A stretch of 64,000 nucleotides of DNA from Ferrovibrio sp046294345. GTDB lineage: Bacteria > Pseudomonadota > Alphaproteobacteria > Ferrovibrionales > Ferrovibrionaceae. The stretch is from positions 14,054-78,053 of the forward strand of contig JBKBJT010000015.1 in NCBI GenBank assembly GCA_046294345.1, read 5' to 3'. The first letter of the stretch is position 1. Each line of letters opens with the position of its first letter. Below, in pieces: positions 45,440 to 53,773 of this stretch. The notes beneath the pieces are model-generated. The model ran no database searches, was not told the DNA's origin, and saw only the letters and a list, made by a program, of their open reading frames with translations. The translations under genes and the position numbers were made by a program.

Positions 45440-46319
45440 ACGCGCCGAACCACATGAATACGTCGCCGCCTGGGGGGCCCGACTGGCGCTAGCCCTGTTC
45501 CGTGCCCTGCCGATTGATCGCGCCTCCGCCTTTGGCGGCTGGCTCGGACAGACCCTGGGACCCCGCCTGCCGGTTCACAGAACCGCTGTTGCCAACCTGC
45601 AGCTTGCGCTGCCTGAACTGGCCGCACGGCATGAGGCAATCCTGCAGGGCATGTGGAACAACCTCGGTCGCGTGCTGGCCGAATATGCCCATCTTGGCGA
45701 CATCCGCATCGGACCCCGCGAAACCGGGGGACGCATCGAGGTTGTCGGCGCCGAGCATCTTCTGGCGATCCGCGACAGCAAGAAGCCCGCGATTTTCTTC
45801 TCGGCCCACTTCGGCAACTGGGAAGTGATGAGCATTGTCGGCATGCACTATGGCATCCCCCTGGTGCAGGTTTATCGTGCCGCCAACAATCCGCTGACCG
45901 AGGAGCTGCTTCAGGAACTGCGGAAGCCGGTCGGCGGTCGCCATGTGCCAAAGGGAATGCAGGCGGCACGCGAGTTACTCAGGGCGCTGAAGAATAACGA
46001 GTGCCTCGCCATAATGGTCGATCAGAAACTGAACACAGGCCTTGCCGTGCCGTTCTTCGGCCGCGAGGCGATGACCGCCCCCGCCATAGCCGAACTGGCC
46101 CTGCGCGCCGGTTGCCCCGTCGTACCGATCTATGGCGAGCGGGTGGATGGCGACGCCTACTTTCGCGTCACCATCGAAGCGCCGATACAGCTGGAAAGCA
46201 CCGGCAACCGCGAGCGCGACACCTATAACGGCTTGCTGCTGATCAACCGGAAAATCGAGGAGCGTATCCGCAGGGACCCGGAGCAGTGGTTCTGGGTGCA
46301 CAAGCGCTGGAAGCGCTGA
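45426..46319 (+). CDS. Lipid A late acyltransferase, LpxL/HtrB family
   Basis: A 297-residue lauroyl/myristoyl acyltransferase. One hydrophobic N-terminal segment, then the catalytic HX4E motif in FFSAHFGNWEVMS (about residue 121-126), IMVDQKLNTGLAVPFFGREA and CPVVPIYGERVDG. It adds a secondary acyl chain to Kdo-lipid A. The TTG at 45426 with AAAGG upstream overlaps lpxK by 14 bases; a GTG at 45432 is possible. It ends the msbA-DUF374-lpxK-lpxL operon, one base from the convergent M23 gene. Confidence 0.9.
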   Translation: MFVFKRAEPHEYVAAWGARLALALFRALPIDRASAFGGWLGQTLGPRLPVHRTAVANLQLALPELAARHEAILQGMWNNLGRVLAEYAHLGDIRIGPRETGGRIEVVGAEHLLAIRDSKKPAIFFSAHFGNWEVMSIVGMHYGIPLVQVYRAANNPLTEELLQELRKPVGGRHVPKGMQAARELLRALKNNECLAIMVDQKLNTGLAVPFFGREAMTAPAIAELALRAGCPVVPIYGERVDGDAYFRVTIEAPIQLESTGNRERDTYNGLLLINRKIEERIRRDPEQWFWVHKRWKR

Positions 46320-46320
46320 A

Positions 46321-47142
46321 TCAGGGTTGCGGCGGCAGCAGCCGCTGCGGATCGAGCCGCACGTCGAACCAGTTCACCCGCCAGTCCAGATGCGCGCCGG
46401 TGGCCCGTCCGGTGGCGCCGACGGTACCGATCTTCTCGCCCTGCCGCACACGCCGGCCCACCTTCACCGTCACGCTCTGCAGGTGCGAATAGGCGGCATT
46501 GATACCCATGCCATGATCGATGATGACCGTGCCGCCGGTGTAATAGAAATCCTTCTCGGCCAGCACGACTTCGCCATCGGTGCTGGCCAGCACCGGCGTG
46601 CCGGTGGGTGCGGCAATGTCGATACCGAAATGCGGCTGGCGCGGCTCGCCGTTCAGGATGCGCTGGCTGCCATAGACGCCGCTGACGATCCCTTTCACCG
46701 GCCAGATCCAGCCCTGCAAGAAATCCTGCCGCGGCGTGTTGCGCTGACGCACTTCGGCGATTTTTGCGTTCTCGCGCCGGATGCGGTCCAGCACGGCGGG
46801 CGGCGGCGTCACCTGGGCTGGCGGCAGGCCGTCGATACGCTGGATATCATAGGTTCGCGCCGCCACTTGCAAAGCCATCTGTTCGGCCTTGCCGGCACGC
46901 GTCACCGTCAGGGGCACCGAGGCCGGTTCGTCGCGACCGAAGCCGAACACGAACCGCCCGTCGCCGGCCACCGGCACGATCCGTTCGCCCAGTTTGATCT
47001 GAAGGCCCGGTTCGGCCTGGCCGATCACCAATCCACCCTGGCTGAAATCGCCCTGCCAGGTCAGGCCCGGCGGCGGCTCGTTGGCTTTGGCCTGTCCCAG
47101 GACGAGGCCGGCCAGCAGGCAAGCAGCCAGCCAGCGTTTCAT
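46321..47142 (-). CDS. M23 family metallopeptidase (LytM-type)
   Basis: A 273-residue periplasmic protein with a signal peptide (about 1-20). The N-terminal 120 residues are an unassigned immunoglobulin-like part. The C-terminal LytM domain has the zinc ligands in QPHFGIDIAAPTGTPV, AAYSHLQ and GAHLDWRV, so it is a likely active endopeptidase acting on peptidoglycan cross-links. It overlaps the DUF2093 gene (ATGA) and is the last gene of the xseA-DUF2093-M23 operon. Confidence 0.92.
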   Translation of the reverse strand: MKRWLAACLLAGLVLGQAKANEPPPGLTWQGDFSQGGLVIGQAEPGLQIKLGERIVPVAGDGRFVFGFGRDEPASVPLTVTRAGKAEQMALQVAARTYDIQRIDGLPPAQVTPPPAVLDRIRRENAKIAEVRQRNTPRQDFLQGWIWPVKGIVSGVYGSQRILNGEPRQPHFGIDIAAPTGTPVLASTDGEVVLAEKDFYYTGGTVIIDHGMGINAAYSHLQSVTVKVGRRVRQGEKIGTVGATGRATGAHLDWRVNWFDVRLDPQRLLPPQP

Positions 47143-47360
47143 CCGCGCCGCACCGGATCGCGCAGCAGCCCCTGTAGGGCGACGACCGCATCGGCATAGG
47201 CTTCCTGGCGATCAACGCTCCAGTAGCGCAGGCTGTTCAGCGGAATCCGCACCTGCGTCACGGCACAGAGCACATAGGAACCGGGAAACACGATGTCGAA
47301 GGCACCATGCCGGTAATACAGCTTGGCTTCGGTCTCGCGCGGCAACGGCGGCGTCTGCAT
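47139..47360 (-). CDS. DUF2093 family protein
   Basis: A 73-residue alphaproteobacterial protein with the family signature YYRHGAFDIVFPGSYVLCAV and IPLNSLRYWSVDRQEAYA. Function unknown; likely a small zinc-free structural protein. It is coupled to xseA upstream (its ATG begins at the last base of the xseA stop) and to the M23 gene downstream. The same three-gene order occurs in many Alphaproteobacteria. Confidence 0.9.
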   Translation of the reverse strand: MQTPPLPRETEAKLYYRHGAFDIVFPGSYVLCAVTQVRIPLNSLRYWSVDRQEAYADAVVALQGLLRDPVRRG

Positions 47361-48802
47361 CAGAACAATTCCTCCTGGCCGGGCGGCTTGGCCGCAACGG
47401 TACCGCGACGGGCCGGCGCCGCGCTGCCGCCTTCGATGCGGGCCTGACGGCGGCCATCCTGCATCTCGATGGTGACGGCCGCGCCCGGCACCATACCAGC
47501 CGCCGATTTCAGCGCATGGCCATCGGCGCCATAGACCACGGCGAAGCCGCGCGACAGCACATTCCTGTAAGACAGACTTTCCAGCAGCTTCGCTGGCTGG
47601 GCCAGCCGCTGGATTGCATCGGCCTGGCGCTGGCGCAGGGCACGCAGCAGCCGCGCATCGGCATCCAGCAGCCGGCGGCGATAATCCGCCACTTCCCGCC
47701 GCAGCAGGGCTGGCCGCAGCTTGGCGAATTTGGTTTCCATCTGCGCGCGCTGGGCAGCAACGCCGACGCGCAGGGCATGCTTCAGCCGGTCCGACAGATC
47801 ATCGAAACGCTGCCGCGCCATTTCCAACTGCTCGCGCGGGCCACGCAGGCCACGCCCCAGCCCATCCAGATGCTGGCGCTTCTCACGCACCAGCCGGGTG
47901 ATGCCACGGCGCAGGCGTTCATCGAAGCTGGCGACGCTGCTCACCAGTTCCATGCGCACCGGCACCGCCATTTCGGCGGCTGCCGTGGGCGTCGGCGCAC
48001 GGCGGTCGGACGCGAAATCGATCAGCGTGGTGTCGGTTTCATGGCCCACGGCCGAGATCAGCGGAATGTCGGAGCCGGCTGCGGCGCGCACCACCACTTC
48101 CTCGTTGAAGGCCATCAGGTCTTCCAGGCTGCCGCCGCCACGCGCCACGATCAGCAGATCGGGTCGCGGCACGACGCCATCGGCGGGCAATGCATTGAAA
48201 CCGCGGATCGCCCTGGCCACCTGTTCGGCGGCGCCTTCGCCCTGCACCAGCACCGGCCAGACCAGCACATGGGTCGGGAAACGGTCGGCCAGGCGATGCA
48301 GGATGTCGCGGATCACGGCACCCGTTGGCGAAGTCACCACGCCGATCACACGCGGCAGGTAAGGCAGCGGGCGTTTACGCTCAGGCGCGAACAGGCCCTC
48401 GGCAGCCAGCTTCTGCTTGCGCTGCTCCAGCAGGGCCATCAGCGCGCCGAGGCCGGCCAGCTCCATGCGCTCGACCACCATCTGGTATTTCGAGCGGCCG
48501 GGATAGCTGGTCAGCTTGCCCGAGCAGACCACTTCCATGCCATCTTCCGCCTTCACCCCCAGCCGGGCGGCGCTGCCTTTCCAGCAGACGGCATCCAGCA
48601 CCGAATCGGCATCTTTGAGCGAGAAATACAGATGCCCCGAGGCGGCGCGCTTGAAACCGGAAATTTCGCCGCGCACGCGCACCCAGCCGAAGGTCTCCTC
48701 GATGCTGCGCTTCAGGCGCAGCGACAGCTCGGTGACGCTGTATTCCGGCACATTGGTGGCCACCGCCGGGGCACTGGCGGGAATCGTGTTCGAATCGCTC
48801 AT
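47360..48802 (-). CDS. xseA: Exodeoxyribonuclease VII large subunit
   Basis: A 480-residue nuclease subunit. The OB fold lies at the N-terminus (EYSVTELSLRLKRSIEETFG through GHLYFSLKD), then the catalytic domain with VITSPTGAVIRDILHR-like sequence, IVARGGGSLEDLMAFN and ISAVGHETDTTLIDFASDRRAPTPTAAAE, and a long coiled coil at 300-410. The frame is open for about 790 codons upstream but that is antisense to purD; the ATG at 48800-48802 is the true start. xseB is not in the window. Confidence 0.95.
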   Translation of the reverse strand: MSDSNTIPASAPAVATNVPEYSVTELSLRLKRSIEETFGWVRVRGEISGFKRAASGHLYFSLKDADSVLDAVCWKGSAARLGVKAEDGMEVVCSGKLTSYPGRSKYQMVVERMELAGLGALMALLEQRKQKLAAEGLFAPERKRPLPYLPRVIGVVTSPTGAVIRDILHRLADRFPTHVLVWPVLVQGEGAAEQVARAIRGFNALPADGVVPRPDLLIVARGGGSLEDLMAFNEEVVVRAAAGSDIPLISAVGHETDTTLIDFASDRRAPTPTAAAEMAVPVRMELVSSVASFDERLRRGITRLVREKRQHLDGLGRGLRGPREQLEMARQRFDDLSDRLKHALRVGVAAQRAQMETKFAKLRPALLRREVADYRRRLLDADARLLRALRQRQADAIQRLAQPAKLLESLSYRNVLSRGFAVVYGADGHALKSAAGMVPGAAVTIEMQDGRRQARIEGGSAAPARRGTVAAKPPGQEELF

Positions 48803-48922
48803 TCCGGGAACCTTGAATCCATGGCCGGCATGATACAAAGATTGCCGCCGCCGCTCCAGCCGCCCCTCCGGCCGGCGAAGGGCGCGGAACAGCCATTTTC
48901 CTGTCATTTCCCGGGTAAACAG

Positions 48923-50191
48923 ATGAACCTTCTCGTTATCGGATCGGGCGGCCGCGAACATGCCCTGTGCTGGGCGCTGTCTGCCTCGCCGCTGGTGACC
49001 AAGCTGGTCTGCGCCCCGGGCAATCCCGGCATCGGCCAGGTGGCCAGACTGGCCCCGGTCAACCCGACCGATCTGGATGCCGTGCTGCAACTCTGCCGCG
49101 ACGAGCATATCGATTTCGTGGTGGTCGGCCCCGAGGCGCCCTTGGTGGCCGGCTTGGTCGACCACCTGGAAGCCGCCGGCTTCGCCTGTTTCGGCCCGAC
49201 CAAATCCGCCGCCCGGCTGGAAGGCTCGAAAGGCTTCATGAAGGACCTCTGCGCCAAATACGGCATCCCCACCGCCGCCTATGGCCGCTTCCACGATGCC
49301 GCCTCGGCGGAGGCCTTCATCCGCAAGCAGGGCGCGCCCATCGTGGTGAAGGCCGATGGCCTGGCCGCTGGCAAGGGCGTAACGGTTGCCATGACGCTGG
49401 ACGAAGCCCTTGCCGCGAATACGGCGCTGTTCACCGAGGCCGGCGCGGAAGTGGTGATCGAGGAATTCCTGGATGGCGAGGAGGTCAGTTTCTTCGCCCT
49501 GGTCGATGGCAAGCATGCCCTGCCACTCGCCTCGGCGCAGGACCACAAGCGCGTCGGCGATGGCGATACAGGCCCCAATACAGGCGGCATGGGCGCCTAT
49601 TCGCCTGCCCCGGCGCTGACCCCGGCCTTGCAGGCCGAGGTGATGGAAAAAATCATCAACCCGACCGTGGCGGCCATGATGGCCGAAGGTGCGCCGTTCA
49701 AGGGCGTGCTTTTTGCCGGCCTGATGCTGACGAAAGACGGCCCAAAGCTGCTGGAATACAATACCCGCTTCGGCGATCCGGAATGTCAGACGCTGATGCT
49801 GCGCCTGAAATCCGACCTGCTGCCGGCCCTGATGGCATCGCGCGATGGCGTGCTGAAGGATTTCGACCTGCGCTGGCGTGACGACACCGCGCTCTGCGTC
49901 GTGATGGCCGCTGAGGGCTATCCCGGCGAGCCGCGCAAGGGTACCGTCATCGAAGGCCTTGATGCCGCTGCGGCCGAACCCGATGTCCAGGTCTTTCATG
50001 CCGGCACGGCGCAGCGTGCCGATGGCGCCATCGTGGCCAATGGCGGGCGCGTCCTGGGCATCTGCGCCTACGGTCCCAGCGTGCGGGCCGCACAGCAGCG
50101 CGCCTATGCCGCTGTGGATAAGATCCGCTGGCCCGAGGGCTTCTGCCGTCGCGACATCGGCTGGCGCGCCGTGGCGCGCGAACAGCAGTAA
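48923..50191 (+). CDS. purD: Phosphoribosylamine-glycine ligase
   Basis: A 422-residue ATP-grasp enzyme of purine synthesis (GAR synthetase). N-terminal LLVIGSGGREHALCWAL, GPEAPLVAGLVDHLEAAG, the ATP-grasp motif APIVVKADGLAAGKGV and C-terminal LEYNTRFGDPECQTLML. Length is standard. It is divergent from xseA with 120 bases between, and its last codons are duplicated just downstream. Confidence 0.95.
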   Translation: MNLLVIGSGGREHALCWALSASPLVTKLVCAPGNPGIGQVARLAPVNPTDLDAVLQLCRDEHIDFVVVGPEAPLVAGLVDHLEAAGFACFGPTKSAARLEGSKGFMKDLCAKYGIPTAAYGRFHDAASAEAFIRKQGAPIVVKADGLAAGKGVTVAMTLDEALAANTALFTEAGAEVVIEEFLDGEEVSFFALVDGKHALPLASAQDHKRVGDGDTGPNTGGMGAYSPAPALTPALQAEVMEKIINPTVAAMMAEGAPFKGVLFAGLMLTKDGPKLLEYNTRFGDPECQTLMLRLKSDLLPALMASRDGVLKDFDLRWRDDTALCVVMAAEGYPGEPRKGTVIEGLDAAAAEPDVQVFHAGTAQRADGAIVANGGRVLGICAYGPSVRAAQQRAYAAVDKIRWPEGFCRRDIGWRAVAREQQ

Positions 50192-50247
50192 TCCGGGGCT
50201 GGCCCGCCGTGGCGCGCGAGCAGCAGTAATCCGGGGCTGGCGCGCCG
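50161..50247 (+). repeat. 38-bp tandem duplication of the purD 3' end
   Basis: The segment beginning CTGGCGCGCCGTGGCGCGCG (50161-50198), which includes the last purD codons and stop, is repeated at 50199-50236 with two changes, and an 11-base third start (50237-50247) follows. The second copy would again encode AREQQ and a stop, but in no open frame with a start. Confidence 0.9.
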
Positions 50248-50351
50248 CCAAATCGAGTAAACGGCGCGCGAACAAAAATAACAACCGCACACAGGCAATC
50301 CGTCGGCCCGATCCGCCGGCCGCGGGTGGTTGCGCCGCCCTGCTTGGCTTG

Positions 50352-50410
50352 GCTATCGTATCCGGGAGCGTCGCCGTCTCCGGCGCTCCAAGAGACGGGG
50401 AAACGATAGC
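50352..50410 (+). promoter_or_regulatory. Structured 5' leader directly before the phosphotransferase start
   Basis: GCTATCGT (50352-50359) pairs with ACGATAGC (50403-50410), whose last base touches the ATG at 50411. Inside, GGAGCG (50365-50370) pairs with CGCTCC (50384-50389) and CCG-TCTC-CGG (50374-50383) extends the inner stem with a 3-base bulge. The ribosome site GGGGA (50397-50401) lies between the two right arms. The fold could control translation. Confidence 0.45.
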
Positions 50411-51475
50411 ATGAGTGATCAGGACCGCTTCGCAGGCACCATGCCGGTGCAGGAGCGCCACAGGTTCGACGAAGCCGCGCTGGAACGCTGGCTGAAAGAG
50501 AACGTGCCCGACTATCGCGGTCCGCTGACCGTGCAGCAGTTCAAGGGTGGGCAGTCGAACCCCACCTTCATGCTGATCACGCCGACGAAGAAATATGTGC
50601 TGCGCCGCAAGCCGCCGGGCAAGCTGTTGCCATCGGCGCATGCCGTCGACCGCGAATATCGCGTCATCACGGCACTCGGCCAAACCGATGTGCCGGTCGC
50701 CCGTACCTATGGCCTGTGCGAGGACGATGGCGTGATCGGGACCGCCTTTTACGTGATGGATTGCGTGGAAGGCCGCATTTTCTGGGACCAGCGCCTGCCC
50801 GGCATGACCCGCGATGAGCGCGCCGGCATCTTCGACGCCATGAACCGCACCATCGCGGCGCTGCATCAGGTGGATTACAACGCCATCGGCCTGGGCGATT
50901 ACGGCAAGCCTGGCGATTATTTCGCCCGTCAGATCAGTCGCTGGAGCAAGCAGTATAAAGCGTCCGAGACGGAAGAGATTCCGGCCATGGACAAGCTGAT
51001 CGAATGGCTGCCGGCCAACATCCCGCCGGGCGACGAGACCAGCATCGTGCATGGCGACTACCGGATGGACAACATGATCTTCCATCCGAGCGAGCCGCGG
51101 GTGATCGCGGTGCTGGACTGGGAACTCTCCACGCTGGGCCATCCGCTGGGCGATTTCACCTACCACCTGATGTCATGGCGGCTGGCGCCGGAAACCTTCC
51201 GTGGCCTGGCCGGGGTCGATTTCGCCGCCCTGGGCATCCCGAATGAGCAGGACTACATCGCCGCCTATTGCCGACGCACCGGCCGCGACGGCATTCCCCA
51301 TCTCGAATTCTACATGGCCTATAACATGTTCCGTATTGCCGGCATCCTGCAGGGCATCATGGGACGGGTGAAGGACGGCACGGCTGCCAGCCAGCATGCG
51401 ATTGAATCGGGCAAGCGCGCCCGACCGATCGCCGAACAAGCCTGGGCGGTCGTCGAGAAGATGATGGGAGGCTGA
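50411..51475 (+). CDS. APH-family phosphotransferase, LvaA/ACAD10-11 kinase-like
   Basis: A 354-residue kinase-fold protein of the group related to the N-terminal kinase domain of ACAD10/11 and to LvaA of Pseudomonas, which phosphorylate 4-hydroxyacyl-CoAs. Gly-rich loop QQFKGGQSNPTF, lysine strand KYVLRRKP, catalytic loop VHGDYRMDNMIFHP (H214, D216, N221) and metal-binding LDWELSTLGHP (D237) are all present. This is the active-looking member of a tandem pair. The partner acyl-CoA dehydrogenase of the ACAD10/11 type is at 55442-56647. Confidence 0.85.
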   Translation: MSDQDRFAGTMPVQERHRFDEAALERWLKENVPDYRGPLTVQQFKGGQSNPTFMLITPTKKYVLRRKPPGKLLPSAHAVDREYRVITALGQTDVPVARTYGLCEDDGVIGTAFYVMDCVEGRIFWDQRLPGMTRDERAGIFDAMNRTIAALHQVDYNAIGLGDYGKPGDYFARQISRWSKQYKASETEEIPAMDKLIEWLPANIPPGDETSIVHGDYRMDNMIFHPSEPRVIAVLDWELSTLGHPLGDFTYHLMSWRLAPETFRGLAGVDFAALGIPNEQDYIAAYCRRTGRDGIPHLEFYMAYNMFRIAGILQGIMGRVKDGTAASQHAIESGKRARPIAEQAWAVVEKMMGG

Positions 51476-51481
51476 ACAGGC

Positions 51482-52549
51482 ATGGCGGCCGTCGATCTGA
51501 CCCCCGTACAACCGCAGCACCGGTTCGACGAGGCCAAGTTGACGGCATATCTGCAACGCCACCTGCCCGATTTCAAAACCCCGCTGACCATTCAGCAGTT
51601 CAAGGGCCCGGCCGCCAGCCCCGCTTTCCTGCTGCACATGCCCGGCCGCAACATGGTGCTGCGCAAGCGCAGCCAGCCCAAGAAGGGCTGCACCATGGCG
51701 GAATCCATCGAACGCGATTTCGGCCTGTTGCGCGCTCTGCACGCCGCCGGATTACCGGTCGGTATGCCGCAACTGGCCTGTACCGACGAGAAGGTGATCG
51801 GCACGCCGTTTTACCTGCTCGACTTCGTGCCCGGCCGACAGTTTCGCGACCCCAACCTGCCCGGCATGGATGCCAAGCAGCGCCAGGCGCATTACGATGC
51901 GATGGCCGCGACCATGGCCGCCATCCATGCATTGCCGCCCGCCGCCACCGGCCTGCCGGTGAATGGCGGCGGCCTGGATTACCTGAACCGCCAGATCGCC
52001 ACGTTGTGCGAGCAGTATCGTGCCAACCGCACCGAGGAGATCGGCGCGATGGAGCGCCTGCTCGACTGGTTGCCGGGCCATGTGCCGACGGACGACCTCA
52101 CTTCACTGATGCATGGCAATTTGCGGCTGGAGAATCTCGTGTTCCATCCCAGCGAGCCGCGCATCGTGGCCATCCTGGACTGGGATCTGGCCCTGATCGG
52201 CCATCCGCTCGCCGACCTTGCCATCAACTGCATGCCCTATCGTGTCACCATTCCCGGCATGGGCAGCCTGCAGGGCACAGATTTCATCGAAACCGGCATC
52301 CCGGGCGAGCCGGACTATATCGCCAGCTATTGCCGTCACAGTTCCTGGCCGACGATCCGCGACAACGGCATCGCGCACTGGAACTTCTATCTGGCTTTCG
52401 CGCTATTCCGCGTTGCCGTGATGGCGCAGGGCATCGTCAAGCGTGGCATGGCCGGAGACAATGCCTCACCCACGCTGAAAGCATACAGCGCGGTTATGCG
52501 GTCTGTCGCCAACCAGGCCTGGAATCAGGTGGATGGCGGCGACGACTGA
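51482..52549 (+). CDS. APH-family phosphotransferase paralog, possibly inactive
   Basis: A 355-residue paralog that starts 6 bases after the first copy and shares its whole length (RFDEAKLTAYLQ, TIQQFKG, LDWDLALIGHPL). The catalytic loop reads MHGNLRLENLVFHP: Asn213 replaces the catalytic Asp (codon AAT), and the Gly-rich loop GGQSN has become GPAAS. The metal-binding Asp233 and Asn218 remain. It may therefore be a pseudokinase or regulatory/substrate-binding partner of the first copy. Confidence 0.85.
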   Translation: MAAVDLTPVQPQHRFDEAKLTAYLQRHLPDFKTPLTIQQFKGPAASPAFLLHMPGRNMVLRKRSQPKKGCTMAESIERDFGLLRALHAAGLPVGMPQLACTDEKVIGTPFYLLDFVPGRQFRDPNLPGMDAKQRQAHYDAMAATMAAIHALPPAATGLPVNGGGLDYLNRQIATLCEQYRANRTEEIGAMERLLDWLPGHVPTDDLTSLMHGNLRLENLVFHPSEPRIVAILDWDLALIGHPLADLAINCMPYRVTIPGMGSLQGTDFIETGIPGEPDYIASYCRHSSWPTIRDNGIAHWNFYLAFALFRVAVMAQGIVKRGMAGDNASPTLKAYSAVMRSVANQAWNQVDGGDD

Positions 52550-52570
52550 GCGATAGGATGTCAGGCCATG

Positions 52571-52597
52571 AAAAAGGGCGCCGCTCGGCGCCCTTTT
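52571..52597. terminator. Rho-independent terminator after the phosphotransferase pair, bidirectional
   Basis: AAAAA, stem GGGCGCC (52576-52582), loop GCTC, stem GGCGCCC (52587-52593), then TTTT. It ends the plus-strand pair and the convergent PRC-barrel gene that stops at 52624. Confidence 0.9.
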
Positions 52598-52623
52598 CCG
52601 TTTCACGCATGACCAGAGATGGT

Positions 52624-52980
52624 TCAGATCCAGAACGGGGGCACGCCGTAATAGTCGTGCACCTTGCGGCCCCAGGCCTCGTCTTCCCAGTTCAGCCTCT
52701 CGTCAGCGCCATAGCTTGGCGCCGCTTCCAGGGTTTTCTTGTCCAGGTTGACGACATAGCCGCCCTGCTTCTCGTCATATTTCAGCATGCCCCAGGGCAG
52801 CGGGTGATGGCGATCGCCGATGCCAAGAAAGCCGCCGAACGACATGTCGGCATAGGCAACCCGGCCGCTGAGTTTGTCGATCATGACATTGTTGATGGAC
52901 CCCAGTTTATCGCCGGTCGCGTTGTAAACGGTGGTCCCCTCCACCTTATCGGCGGAAATCAGGCGTTCTCTGCTTTGCAT
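52624..52980 (-). CDS. PRC-barrel domain protein
   Basis: A 118-residue protein with one PRC-barrel (ISADKVEGTTVYNATGDKLG through FGGFLGIGDRHHPLPWGML). PRC-barrel stress proteins of this kind bind membranes or RNA-related partners; a molecular role is not known. GGAGGACAGA precedes the ATG at 52978-52980. A sigma-EcfG promoter lies about 80 bases upstream (53063-53087), so the gene is a probable general-stress gene. Confidence 0.88.
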   Translation of the reverse strand: MQSRERLISADKVEGTTVYNATGDKLGSINNVMIDKLSGRVAYADMSFGGFLGIGDRHHPLPWGMLKYDEKQGGYVVNLDKKTLEAAPSYGADERLNWEDEAWGRKVHDYYGVPPFWI

Positions 52981-53307
52981 TCTGTCCTCCATGACATCTG
53001 ACACTACGCACTGTACGTTGCGGGCCCACCGCCACGCGCCGCAGGCGTCGCATGCAAATATCAACGTCCTGTCAGATGCTTGGTTCCTGCCCGGAGAATT
53101 CCGCGCTTTATGGCGTGCTGCGAATTTTTTGGCGCGGCGCCTGCGTAGCGGCGCCGGAACCATTGCCGGCCGATGCTATTCTTTTCCAATGGCGTCTGCG
53201 TGATTTGATTTGTATCATCCCGCGAGGCGCCGGTATTCTGGTACCCAGCCATGGTCGAGCGACATGGCGCCATTGCAAGCGGGCGAAATCGCCAAGTCGG
53301 GGTTTCG
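52981..53307. other. 327-base gene-free stretch between the PRC-barrel gene and the small stress-locus gene
   Basis: Holds the sigma-EcfG promoter (53063-53087) for the PRC-barrel gene. On the plus strand a GGAACC at 53156 points toward the small gene but no good CGTT follows at 16-17 bases, so a second sigma-EcfG promoter is doubtful. Open frames here lack ribosome sites and family features. No hairpin of note was seen. Confidence 0.5.
53063..53087 (-). promoter_or_regulatory. Sigma-EcfG (general stress) promoter of the PRC-barrel gene
   Basis: On the minus strand GGAAC (53087-53083), 16 bases, then CGTT (53066-53063). This is the published consensus GGAAC-N16/17-CGTT of alphaproteobacterial EcfG. 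Expected start of transcription near 53056, giving a leader of about 75 bases before the start codon at 52980. Confidence 0.8.
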
Positions 53308-53589
53308 ATGTCGAAAAAACAGCGCAACAGGGATACGCGTCCAGGCGCATCAGCGATTATTGACGACGGCTCTATCGATGCCGCCACGCTGGCTGTTTTG
53401 CGAAGCCCGCCTGCGGACGGGCAAGCCACTGAGAAACCAAAGTCTGCTGCGAAACGAAAGACCCCCAGCAGGCAGAAGCAGGATGCTTTTTCCATCTGGC
53501 TGGACCGCGCCCTGCCGCAGTTGCAGGATCGGCTGGCCGAGGCTGTGAGCATTGATGTCACAGCCATATCTGGCAAATTAAAGAACTGA
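53308..53589 (+). CDS. Small protein upstream of EcfG-like sigma factor (NepR position)
   Basis: A 93-residue protein, basic and disordered in its first 60 residues, with a C-terminal amphipathic helix (FSIWLDRALPQLQDRLAEAV). In Alphaproteobacteria the gene directly before ecfG is usually the anti-sigma factor NepR. The present helix is only weakly like NepR and lacks the usual VPDRF-type second motif, so it may be a diverged NepR or an unrelated protein. The frame extends upstream to 53251; ATG 53308 is chosen without a strong ribosome site. Confidence 0.5.
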   Translation: MSKKQRNRDTRPGASAIIDDGSIDAATLAVLRSPPADGQATEKPKSAAKRKTPSRQKQDAFSIWLDRALPQLQDRLAEAVSIDVTAISGKLKN

Positions 53590-53773
53590 TTTAATTACAC
53601 AATTACTGCTGCTGCGGCGTATTCAGGTCGCAGCTTTATCACAGCCCGCCCCGGCTTTGTCGCTGGCCCGTTTGCCCCCCCATGGCCATGCTCGGGACAC
53701 AGACGACGACACGTTGCTCCAGAACTTTCTCCCCCCATCGATTCCCGTTCCATTAATGAAGAGGACCATCCCC

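Noticed and set aside
47081..50191. A 1036-codon plus-strand frame ending with purD
   Set aside because: Only the part from 48923 matches purD; the rest is antisense to xseA and DUF2093.
47360..51166. A 1268-codon frame that joins xseA to about 790 upstream codons
   Set aside because: The extra N-terminal part is antisense to purD and the first phosphotransferase; xseA similarity begins at the ATG at 48802.
53150..53180. A second sigma-EcfG promoter starting at GGAACC (53156) toward the small gene
   Set aside because: The bases 16-17 after GGAAC are TATT/ATTC, not CGTT.
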